Assembly: GCA_003529705.1 (NCBI GenBank)
Contig: DPVA01000067.1
Location: 1,411-6,702, forward strand
DNA: 5,292 nt
From: Gammaproteobacteria bacterium
GTDB lineage: Bacteria > Pseudomonadota > Gammaproteobacteria > Arenicellales > UBA868
Reading direction: 5' to 3'
A program made the position numbers and the translations under genes. This document shows positions 1-5,292 of the stretch, piece by piece (position 1 is the stretch's first letter; every line of letters starts with the position of its first letter). The notes under the pieces were generated by a model that saw only the letters and a list, made by a program, of their open reading frames with translations, did no database searches and was not told the DNA's origin.

Positions 1-204
1 GATACAAAAGAGCCCCTGTCCTGCAATCTCGAAACTGAAGTAGTCCCCAGGTTTTGCCGCCTGTGAGACATGGCCCGCGTACTGCCAGGTCCGGACAAAA
101 AGATCGCCGCGTTCATTCTGGTAAATCGACTCGCTGGTGTAATAGGCAGCATCCAGGGAAAAAGTGATCTCACTGGAGTTTACCGATGATGCTTCACGAC
201 GCAT
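1..204 (-). CDS. Rieske non-heme iron oxygenase, alpha subunit (N-terminal 68 aa, cut by window edge)
   Basis: This is the N-terminal end of a Rieske oxygenase large subunit, read from an ATG at 204-202 with 68 open codons to the window edge. The segment from about residue 17 to 68 (LDAAYYTSESIYQNERGDLF, then VRTWQYAGHVSQ and PGDYFSFEIAGQGLFCI) has the pattern found just ahead of the [2Fe-2S] domain in oxygenases that attack quaternary ammonium compounds and aromatic acids. The Cys/His cluster motif would begin shortly beyond the edge and is not visible. The start is supported by an AGGT about 8 nt upstream, which overlaps the stop codon of the regulator gene; the 6-bp gap suggests co-transcription and translational coupling. 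By family, the protein would be a cytoplasmic oxygenase component that takes electrons from a separate reductase. The family is fairly secure; the substrate (a betaine, from context) is inferred. It differs in sequence from the second Rieske protein at 3239-4396, so it is not a simple duplicate. Confidence 0.85.
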   Translation of the reverse strand, partial: MRREASSVNSSEITFSLDAAYYTSESIYQNERGDLFVRTWQYAGHVSQAAKPGDYFSFEIAGQGLFCI

Positions 205-210
205 TTGATA

Positions 211-1086
211 TTACCTATCCCGCAAGTAGATACCCATCTCGTGTCGGCGCTGATGGAAGCGCTCTATGCTCGCGATCACCGAGTCGTCGGCATCCGCAAT
301 CACAAATGCCATCAATGATTCCAACAGAGCTGAAAGCGCGACAGTCGAAATGAACATTAAGGGCGTATCAACGGATATCTGAAACTTATAATCAGCCCCT
401 TCAAATATCGGTGACGCGGGGCTGTCTGATATCGCAATGATCGTCAATCCTTGTGTCCGCGCTGCCTCTACTGCCTCTGCTACTTCCCGACGGTAAGGCT
501 TAAAAGTCATGGCGAGCAGTACATCCTGACTATCGGCACGAACCAGGCTATCCACTGGTACTGAACCTTCCTGGGGAATCGAGACAACATTATCAATTGC
601 CATATTGGCGAGATAAGCGAAATTAGTAGCCACTGCATTGACCAAGCCTACGCCCAGTACATAAGTCTTGCGCGCGTTCACAATTTCATCCGCTGCGGCC
701 TTGAGGTCGACTGGCATATTCATGGCGTACAGTTTTTCTATATTGGCAATAGTCGCGGCAGCACCCTCTGCATAAATGCTATCCGGGAGGTCTCCAGAAC
801 TGATCGACTGCAACCATTTTGCCTGATCGCGGTAGACATAATCGCCGTGACGAATCTGCTCACGGAACGGCTTGCGAAAATTCTCGTAGCCCTCAAACCC
901 GATCCTGCGCGCCATTCGGACCAACGAGTTTGGTTTCACCCTTGCCTTAACGGCGATCTCACGGATCGAGCTAACCCCAATCTCATTGGGATTCTCAAGA
1001 ACATAAGCTGCGGTTTTCTGAAGTTCTGGTGTGAGGCTCGGTAGGGTCTCAGTTAGATACTGCAGTACTTGTGCCGGCTCAAACAT
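211..1086 (-). CDS. RpiR/MurR-family transcriptional regulator (HTH + SIS domain)
   Basis: A DNA-binding regulator of the RpiR family. With the ATG at 1086 it is 291 aa, usual for the family. An N-terminal HTH_6 domain spans about residues 7-80; its helix-turn-helix is near 39-75 (SSIREIAVKARVKPNSLVRM, then GFEGYENFRK). A SIS domain follows at about 127-262, opening with YVLGVG and containing TIIAISDSPASPIFEGADYK. SIS domains in this family usually sense phosphosugars, but the usual SxSGxT loop is replaced here by TFKPYRREV, so the ligand may differ. The frame stays open upstream to a GTG at 1155, with another ATG at 1116. I prefer 1086 because it puts the HTH domain at the normal distance from the N terminus and leaves the palindromic elements at 1098-1138 as non-coding control sequence. 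None of the three starts has a strong ribosome binding site. The gene is divergent from the flavoprotein gene and lies directly upstream of a Rieske gene, so it probably controls both arms. Confidence 0.88.
   Translation of the reverse strand: MFEPAQVLQYLTETLPSLTPELQKTAAYVLENPNEIGVSSIREIAVKARVKPNSLVRMARRIGFEGYENFRKPFREQIRHGDYVYRDQAKWLQSISSGDLPDSIYAEGAAATIANIEKLYAMNMPVDLKAAADEIVNARKTYVLGVGLVNAVATNFAYLANMAIDNVVSIPQEGSVPVDSLVRADSQDVLLAMTFKPYRREVAEAVEAARTQGLTIIAISDSPASPIFEGADYKFQISVDTPLMFISTVALSALLESLMAFVIADADDSVIASIERFHQRRHEMGIYLRDR
213..216 (-). promoter_or_regulatory. Ribosome binding site of the left-edge Rieske gene, overlapping the regulator stop codon
   Basis: AGGT on the minus strand lies 8 nt ahead of the ATG at 204 and overlaps the TAA that ends the regulator gene (213-211). 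This supports the chosen start and implies that translation of the oxygenase is coupled to that of the regulator. Confidence 0.5.
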
Positions 1087-1097
1087 TGACTTAATTG

Positions 1098-1109
1098 GTA
1101 CACTTGTTT
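1098..1109. promoter_or_regulatory. Candidate operator 2: imperfect copy GTACA-CT-TGTTT
   Basis: This is a second copy of the palindromic element, with an intact left half-site and a right half-site degraded to TGTTT. The shared block TTAATT(G)GTACACTTGT at 1091-1107 and 1121-1136 makes it a direct repeat with centres 29 bp apart. Two sites at this spacing could be bound cooperatively by a dimer of dimers. It would lie near the regulator's predicted transcription start or in its short leader. Confidence 0.42.
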
Positions 1110-1114
1110 CTTTC

Positions 1115-1143
1115 ATAACATTAATTGTACACTTGTACCTTAA
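1115..1143 (-). promoter_or_regulatory. Possible sigma-70 promoter for the regulator/Rieske arm
   Basis: On the minus strand a TTAAGG (plus coordinates 1138-1143) and a TGTTAT (1115-1120) are separated by 17 bp. The -10 matches the consensus at 4 of 6 bases and the -35 at only 3 of 6, so this is a weak call. It gains support because the perfect palindrome fills the spacer and the ATG at 1086 would lie about 20 nt downstream of the predicted start of transcription. If correct, the upstream GTG (1155) would not be in the transcript. Confidence 0.3.
1127..1138. promoter_or_regulatory. Candidate operator 1: perfect palindrome GTACA-CT-TGTAC
   Basis: The sequence is a perfect 5+5 bp inverted repeat with a 2-bp spacer, typical of a site bound by a dimeric HTH protein. 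It is flanked on the left by TTAATT, a context shared with the second copy at 1091-1109. It falls between candidate -35 and -10 elements of the regulator promoter, a position suited to repression. Binding by the adjacent RpiR-type protein is inferred from location and symmetry. Confidence 0.5.
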
Positions 1144-1231
1144 CTTATGCGACACCTGCAGATGACTGATTCAGCCCGGTTAGTGCAGAGTCCAAATCAT
1201 TAAAGGTCTCCTGTGTTTTTCGCTATTAACC

Positions 1232-3196
1232 ATGTACGAAAATCTTTTTGAGCCAATAAGTCTCGGCCCAACCGAGCTAAGAAACAGGATTTTTAACCCG
1301 CCACATGGGACAACACTGGGCGCCGATGGTCTCGTTAGCGATGAACTCATTGCCTACCATGAGGCTCGGGCAAAAGGGGGAGCTGGGCTGATCATCCTAG
1401 AGGGTATGGCGTTCCACCCAAGCTTTGCTTTTGAGTCAGCCTATCTCAATGCCGGGCGTGATGACATTATCCCTGGCATGACAGAGTTGTCTCGCGCGTG
1501 CGGTGCGCATGGTGCAGCTGTTTTTGGCCAGTTATTTCATGCGGGCCGATCAGTTCGTTACAGTCATGATGGGTCCCGACCCTTAGTCTTTTCAGCATCT
1601 GATACCCCAGACGACCGTTATCGAGTGGTACCAGTCCCCATGCCAAACGACATGATCTGGGAAGTCATTGAGAGTTACGCTACGGCAGCCGCGCGACTCG
1701 CTGAAGCCGGACTCGACGGTATTGAAATACTTGCCAGCCAGGGGTATTTAATCGGACAGTTTCTTAATCCCGCCACCAATCGCCGTGATGACGAGTTCGG
1801 CGGCAGTTTGGAAAACCGTATGCGGTTTTTATCTGAGTCGATCACAAGAACCCGGGGGGCTATTGGGAGCTCAAAAACACTTGGTATTCGAATCACGCTT
1901 GATGAGAAAACTCAATTCGGCATGGAAGCGGGAGAGACGATTAAAGTCTGCCAGAATCTGGAGAAAGAGGGTCACCTGGATTATTTCAGTGTGATTTCGG
2001 GCTCATCTTCCTCGCCTGACGGCTGGATTCATGTATTTCCTCCCATGGCGGTACCGCCAGCCTTTGTCGCCGATGATGCTGCACAACTTAAGTCTGCAAT
2101 TACCAAGCCCGTGCTTGTTGCCGGACGTATCAACCAAGCCCAAGCTGCGTCACAGATATTGAGTGAAGGCAAAGCAGACATGATCGGCATGGTACGCGCC
2201 TTGATTGCTGATCCGGAATTTCCCAATAAAGTCGCAGCGAACCGGAGTGAAGATATCCGGGCATGCATTGGCTGTAATCAGGCCTGTGTTGGCCATCGCC
2301 TGACTCATCATGCTATCTCCTGCATACAGAATCCGGTTACCGGGCGGGAATTGGAGTTTCGACCTCGATCAACACGACCCAGACGCTTAGTATGGGTGAT
2401 CGGTGGCGGTCCAGGCGGCATGAAAGCGGCTGTCACTGCCGCAGACCAAGGACACGAGGTCATCCTTTATGAAAAACAACCCAAACTGGGCGGACAAGTC
2501 AATTTGGCTGAGAAACTACCCGGTCGATCTGAATTTGGCGGTGTCACCACTAACCTGATAGGCGAACTTGACCGCAATTCCATTCAAGTCTGCTTATCGT
2601 CTTCAGCAAGCCCAGAGGCACTTCACACTATAGAGCCTGATGTCGTCATTGTCGGTACGGGGGCCGTTTCCCGTCTGCCTGAAGTTGAGATCACCGGCAC
2701 ACAACTTCTTAGTGCATGGTCAGTCATCGCCGGCGAAAAACCCGCAGGTCATAATTTGGTGATTGCTGACTGGAGTTCGGACTGGTCCGCAATGGGCATC
2801 GCTCATATGCTTGCACTAAGCGGACACAAGGTCAGGCTTTTTTCAGGGGCAAGCAGTTGCGGTGAATCCATCCCCGCGATCGTGCGGGATCAATGGTTTG
2901 GTGAACTTGAAAGTCTCAACGTCGAATTGACTTGTTACGCACGGTTTTTTGGCGCCGAAGACCAAACCGCTTTTTTTCAACACACCATCAACGGTGAAGC
3001 TATTATTTGTGAAGATGTAGACGCGGTTGTCAGTTGCTACCCACCTCGGTCAAACAACGATTGTGATTGGATAAGTGGGCTAGAGGTCTCAGGTGCAAGC
3101 GCCCTTCAGATCACAACAATCGGTGATGCATTAGCCCCTCGGACCGTTGAAGAAGCCGTCCTTGAGGGATTTAAGGCGGCATGGATGATTGAGTAA
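1232..3196 (+). CDS. FMN/4Fe-4S/FAD oxidoreductase, trimethylamine dehydrogenase-like (candidate N-methyl amine demethylase)
   Basis: A 654-aa cytoplasmic three-part flavoprotein. Residues 1-330 form an Old Yellow Enzyme-type FMN barrel, from LFEPISLGPTELRNRI to the phosphate-binding end (VLVAGRI, DMIGMVRALIADPEF). A [4Fe-4S] site follows, C345-x2-C348-x3-C352-x11-C364, as in TMADH and FadH. The C-terminal half has an ADP/FAD-binding VIGGGPGG at 389-396 and a GDALAPRTVEEAVLEG terminus. The second dinucleotide site (about 508-538) lacks GxGxxG, as in TMADH-type dehydrogenases that pass electrons to ETF rather than using NAD(P)H. The Cys that links FMN in TMADH is replaced by Gly26 (PPHGTT), so FMN is probably non-covalent. 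At 168-172 ASQGY has Gln where relatives often have His. The N-terminal match fixes the ATG despite a poor ribosome binding site. Beside Rieske and MR/MLE genes it most resembles HpbA/StcD-type N-methylproline demethylases; a dienoyl-CoA reductase role is less likely. The family is secure, the substrate inferred. Confidence 0.9.
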   Translation: MYENLFEPISLGPTELRNRIFNPPHGTTLGADGLVSDELIAYHEARAKGGAGLIILEGMAFHPSFAFESAYLNAGRDDIIPGMTELSRACGAHGAAVFGQLFHAGRSVRYSHDGSRPLVFSASDTPDDRYRVVPVPMPNDMIWEVIESYATAAARLAEAGLDGIEILASQGYLIGQFLNPATNRRDDEFGGSLENRMRFLSESITRTRGAIGSSKTLGIRITLDEKTQFGMEAGETIKVCQNLEKEGHLDYFSVISGSSSSPDGWIHVFPPMAVPPAFVADDAAQLKSAITKPVLVAGRINQAQAASQILSEGKADMIGMVRALIADPEFPNKVAANRSEDIRACIGCNQACVGHRLTHHAISCIQNPVTGRELEFRPRSTRPRRLVWVIGGGPGGMKAAVTAADQGHEVILYEKQPKLGGQVNLAEKLPGRSEFGGVTTNLIGELDRNSIQVCLSSSASPEALHTIEPDVVIVGTGAVSRLPEVEITGTQLLSAWSVIAGEKPAGHNLVIADWSSDWSAMGIAHMLALSGHKVRLFSGASSCGESIPAIVRDQWFGELESLNVELTCYARFFGAEDQTAFFQHTINGEAIICEDVDAVVSCYPPRSNNDCDWISGLEVSGASALQITTIGDALAPRTVEEAVLEGFKAAWMIE

Positions 3197-3201
3197 ATTC
3201 A

Positions 3202-3221
3202 CTGCCGCTGGCAGCAGCGGC
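3202..3221 (+). other. Intergenic hairpin with two alternative folds
   Basis: Between the flavoprotein stop and the next ribosome binding site, GCCGCTG (3204-3210) and CAGCGGC (3215-3221) form a perfect 7-bp stem with a 4-nt GCAG loop. An overlapping alternative, CTGCC-GCT-GGCAG (3202-3214), forms a 5-bp stem, and the two cannot form together. No T-tract follows, so it is not a classic intrinsic terminator. It could act in mRNA processing, stability or partial attenuation between the two cistrons. Confidence 0.4.
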
Positions 3222-3227
3222 CTCAGC

Positions 3228-3232
3228 AGGAA
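3228..3232 (+). promoter_or_regulatory. Ribosome binding site of the complete Rieske gene
   Basis: AGGAA lies 6 nt ahead of the ATG at 3239. It is the clearest Shine-Dalgarno sequence in the window and fixes that start. Confidence 0.7.
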
Positions 3233-3238
3233 TAATTC

Positions 3239-4396
3239 ATGAACGGGAATGAGTGGCTCGACTCAACCCTGTGGGAGTGTCTGAGTGCGCCAACAGCAGA
3301 AGGGTCTACGTTGCCTAACACCGCTTACGTGGACCCTGAATTCTTCAAGGCCGAAAGAGACTGCGTATTCAAAAACAATTGGGTTTTCGCTGAGTTTGCG
3401 CATCTTTTACCTGAGTCAGAATCCGTCCGGCCAGTGGAAGTTGCCGGTCAGTCACTGCTTCTCACCAAAGATGCCGACGGCATCATCCGGGCATTCCATA
3501 ATGTCTGCATTCATCGAGGTGCAGCACTCGTCGAAGAACCAAAATCCAACTGCCGCAATATCGTCTGCCCGAATCATTCATGGAGCTACAGCCTCAAAGG
3601 TAAACTCCTCGCCCGACCCCATTTTTTCGGGGGGGATCAGCACGATACGGAACCCGCGGACTGTGCCACCACAAATCTTAAAGAGATAGCGTGCTACACG
3701 TGGCATCACTGGATATTTGTCAACATCGCCGGCAACGCCGGTCCTTTCTCGTCTTACATCGCTCCGGTACTTGAAAAGATTAACGATTACGATCTGGACT
3801 CGCTCGGGCCTGGCGGCAGTCTGAGTTTTGATATCGAGGCCAACTGGAAACTCGCGGTGGAGAATTTTATCGAGCCCTATCATGTGTTCTCCTGTCATCC
3901 TTGGCTGCATTCATTTGTGCCAATGGTAGAGCGGGATCCACCTACCTTTGAGGATCATATCCTGCTGTGTGGGTATACCTTCCAGGGAACCGATCCCGCC
4001 CGAGGCGAAGGTCTTCCATATTTTCCAGGCCTACCAGAGCACAAGAAAAACCGTGGTGACTGGTTTGTGCTCTTTCCAAATTTTGCGTTTGAGATTTTCC
4101 CTGACCAACTGGTGACCTTGGTCACAACGCCGATCAGTGCCGACTCCAGCAGGGAAACGATCAGCCTGTACTTTGTTGGTGACGGTGCGAGCGGCAAGCA
4201 GTATCAGGGTGCGCGCGATACCGTCATCAAAAACTGGCATGACCTTAACCTTGAAGACATCGGGATTCTGGAAAGAATGCAAAGAGGCCGTCTGTCCGAT
4301 GGCTTTAACGGCGGCGTCCTGTCTCCCTATTGGGATCCTGTGCAGCAGCACTTCGCCCGTCTGATTTATCAGGCAATGGCCCCAAAGGATCAATAG
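3239..4396 (+). CDS. Rieske non-heme iron oxygenase, alpha subunit (candidate betaine N-demethylase)
   Basis: A complete 385-aa oxygenase component. The Rieske [2Fe-2S] domain covers about residues 45-150, with ligands C90-x-H92 and C110-x2-H113 (17 residues between H92 and C110). The catalytic domain follows, with NFIEPYHVFSCHP: H215 and H220 bind the mononuclear iron, and D340 in NLEDIGILERMQRG is the likely third ligand. The residue bridging the two metal centres is Glu212, where aromatic-ring dioxygenases such as naphthalene dioxygenase have Asp; Glu is known from quaternary ammonium oxygenases of the CntA type. The probable reaction is O2-dependent hydroxylation of an N-methyl group, releasing formaldehyde, with electrons from a separate reductase not seen here. 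It lies 42 bp after the flavoprotein and 54 bp before the MR/MLE gene on the same strand, so they probably form one operon. Length and the FNGGVLSP ending are normal for the family. Stachydrine-type betaine as substrate is inferred from neighbours. Confidence 0.93.
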   Translation: MNGNEWLDSTLWECLSAPTAEGSTLPNTAYVDPEFFKAERDCVFKNNWVFAEFAHLLPESESVRPVEVAGQSLLLTKDADGIIRAFHNVCIHRGAALVEEPKSNCRNIVCPNHSWSYSLKGKLLARPHFFGGDQHDTEPADCATTNLKEIACYTWHHWIFVNIAGNAGPFSSYIAPVLEKINDYDLDSLGPGGSLSFDIEANWKLAVENFIEPYHVFSCHPWLHSFVPMVERDPPTFEDHILLCGYTFQGTDPARGEGLPYFPGLPEHKKNRGDWFVLFPNFAFEIFPDQLVTLVTTPISADSSRETISLYFVGDGASGKQYQGARDTVIKNWHDLNLEDIGILERMQRGRLSDGFNGGVLSPYWDPVQQHFARLIYQAMAPKDQ

Positions 4397-4450
4397 CCTC
4401 CATCCTGTTTTGAGAAAGCCCGCTGTCAAACCAAACCCACTATTCGATTC

Positions 4451-5292
4451 ATGCGCCTGAGTAAGATTGAACTCTGGGATTTCAAGATTCCATTTCGGGA
4501 TGGCCCCTACAAGATGTCCCACGTCGTCCAAGAGACCACGTTCGGACAGGTATTGTGCCTGCATACCGACGACGGCGTCTGCGGTCTTGGAGAGATCGTG
4601 CCTGCCCCAGCGCTTCAGCCAAAAGAACGTCTTGCACTCTATTCGGAGACGGCCACTCTGCTCGCAGAGCTGGCTGGACAGTCTGAAACAACGCTGCGTG
4701 GACTAATCGACCAACTTCAGAAGAAAGATGCTTCCTGGAACGGAATCATCTTTGGACTGGAGACGGCCTATTACGATCTTCTTGCGCGACACACCGGTGT
4801 TGACTTTGCGGAGGTACTTGGTGGCGCGCTTGATACGAGCATCGAGGACTATTTTTCAATCTCCGAGGAGCAGCCCGATCACGTTCGCCAAAGAATTCTG
4901 ATGGCCGGGGCACAACGAAAAGTCATCCAAATCAAGGTTGGGGTATACAGCCTTGCGCATGAACTCGGACTTATCCGAACAGCGCTCGACCTCATGCACG
5001 AATCCCAGACGCTTTTGGTTGATGCCAACGGTGGATGGTCACTCGCCCAGGCGACCGAAGCGATTGGTGAAATTCAGGATCCCCGCCTGATTTGGGAAGA
5101 ACCATGCGTGTCGTACGAGGAGAATCGGTACCTCCTCGAGAATTTCGATACACAAATACTCCTAGACGGCGAGACCAGCAGGGATTTTGACACCGCAAAA
5201 CGTGCCGTTAACGATGGCACAGCCTTTGGCATGTGCGTCAAGCCTGCATTGATCGGCGGACTCAGCACCGCCCGGCAGATCCGGGATCTTTG
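4451..5292 (+). CDS. Enolase-superfamily MR/MLE-type protein, HpbD-like racemase/epimerase candidate (C terminus cut off)
   Basis: The first 280 codons of an enolase-superfamily protein; the frame is open to the right edge, so the C terminus is missing. Residues 1-125 are the capping domain, with a substrate-loop segment FRDGPYKMSH at 16-24. The barrel then shows QIKVG with K162 on the second strand (the first Lys of the usual KxK is Gln), and metal ligands D191 (VDANGGW), E216 (WEEPC) and probably D239 (LLDGE). K264 in VKPALIGGL is the lysine on the opposite face. A lysine on each side of the site is the arrangement for 1,1-proton transfer, as in racemases and epimerases. From memory, the DGPY loop, QIK and FGM-K-IGGL features resemble HpbD, the 4-hydroxyproline betaine 2-epimerase, in keeping with the Rieske and flavoprotein neighbours. 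A cis-3-hydroxyproline dehydratase or a dipeptide epimerase are alternatives. The ATG matches the family N terminus but has no Shine-Dalgarno sequence; upstream in-frame codons offer no better start. Confidence 0.88.
   Translation, partial: MRLSKIELWDFKIPFRDGPYKMSHVVQETTFGQVLCLHTDDGVCGLGEIVPAPALQPKERLALYSETATLLAELAGQSETTLRGLIDQLQKKDASWNGIIFGLETAYYDLLARHTGVDFAEVLGGALDTSIEDYFSISEEQPDHVRQRILMAGAQRKVIQIKVGVYSLAHELGLIRTALDLMHESQTLLVDANGGWSLAQATEAIGEIQDPRLIWEEPCVSYEENRYLLENFDTQILLDGETSRDFDTAKRAVNDGTAFGMCVKPALIGGLSTARQIRDL

Larger units (their letters stand above)
1087..1231. promoter_or_regulatory. Divergent control region between the regulator and catabolic arms
   Basis: This stretch separates the minus-strand regulator/Rieske arm from the plus-strand flavoprotein gene, if the regulator starts at 1086. 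It must hold both promoters. The regulator-proximal half is AT-rich and holds two copies of a GTACA-type element. The flavoprotein-proximal half (about 1140-1231) has no clear repeats. I see no convincing sigma-70 pair there, and only an AAAGG about 25 nt ahead of the ATG at 1232, which is too far to be a normal ribosome binding site. A weak plus-strand candidate is TTGTTT (1104-1109) with TACACT (1128-1133) at 18-bp spacing, overlapping the palindromes. Confidence 0.6.

Noticed and set aside
847..1044. Plus-strand open frame of 65 codons opposite the regulator's HTH region
   Set aside because: It overlaps the strongly recognisable HTH_6 coding sequence on the other strand and has no supporting features.
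2944..2977. Two T-runs (TTTTTT and TTTTTTT) as possible terminators or broken-frame signals
   Set aside because: They encode Phe-Phe pairs in the flavoprotein and the frame continues to the family-typical C terminus; no GC-rich stem precedes them.
3617..3635. CCCC-ATTTTTTC-GGGGGGG as a possible terminator or frameshift site
   Set aside because: It lies inside the Rieske coding sequence (HFFGGD), the frame is the same before and after with ligands intact on both sides, and the T-run is in the loop, not after a stem.
3285..3689. Plus-strand open frame of 134 codons within the Rieske gene
   Set aside because: Out of frame with the Rieske cluster motif in the same stretch, no domain pattern; a shadow.
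4397..4450. Possible terminator or promoter in the 54-bp gap before the MR/MLE gene
   Set aside because: Only a weak TTTGA/TCAAA dyad is visible, without a T-tract or a credible -35/-10 pair; continued transcription is the simpler reading.
4031..4564. Long minus-strand open frame (177 codons) opposite the complete Rieske gene and its downstream gap
   Set aside because: The plus-strand frame carries all Rieske and catalytic iron ligands across this stretch and a normal family C terminus; the antisense translation has no recognisable domain.

Overview
The window looks like chromosomal DNA from a proteobacterium: base composition is roughly balanced, genes are tightly packed and proteobacterial in type. 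I cannot name the genus. It holds five genes, two of them cut by the window edges. No RNA genes, mobile elements or CRISPR arrays are visible.

Layout. On the minus strand an RpiR-type regulator (HTH plus SIS domain, 211-1086, possibly longer) is followed after 6 bp by the start of a Rieske-type oxygenase alpha subunit that runs off the left edge (1-204). A control region of about 145 bp (1087-1231) separates this arm from a divergent plus-strand arm. It carries a repeated element with the palindromic core GTACA-N2-TGTAC, a good candidate for the regulator's own binding site. The plus-strand arm encodes a 654-aa FMN/4Fe-4S/FAD oxidoreductase of the trimethylamine dehydrogenase / dienoyl-CoA reductase type (1232-3196), a complete second Rieske oxygenase (3239-4396), and the first 280 codons of an enolase-superfamily protein of the MR/MLE type (4451-5292).

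How the genes may work together. This combination (Rieske N-demethylase, TMADH-like demethylase, enolase-superfamily racemase/epimerase) matches the known catabolism of proline betaine (stachydrine) and 4-hydroxyproline betaine, as in the Hpb and Stc systems. There an HpbD-type epimerase inverts the alpha carbon, a Rieske oxygenase removes the first N-methyl group, and a TMADH-like flavoprotein removes the second. Residues visible here agree: a bridging Glu in the complete Rieske enzyme, the QIK plus KxxxxGG lysine pair in the enolase-superfamily protein, and a degenerate second dinucleotide site in the flavoprotein. The substrate is inferred. A related quaternary or tertiary amine is possible, and the unusual active-site residues of the flavoprotein argue for caution. 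No reductase partner for the Rieske proteins, and no transporter, lies inside the window.
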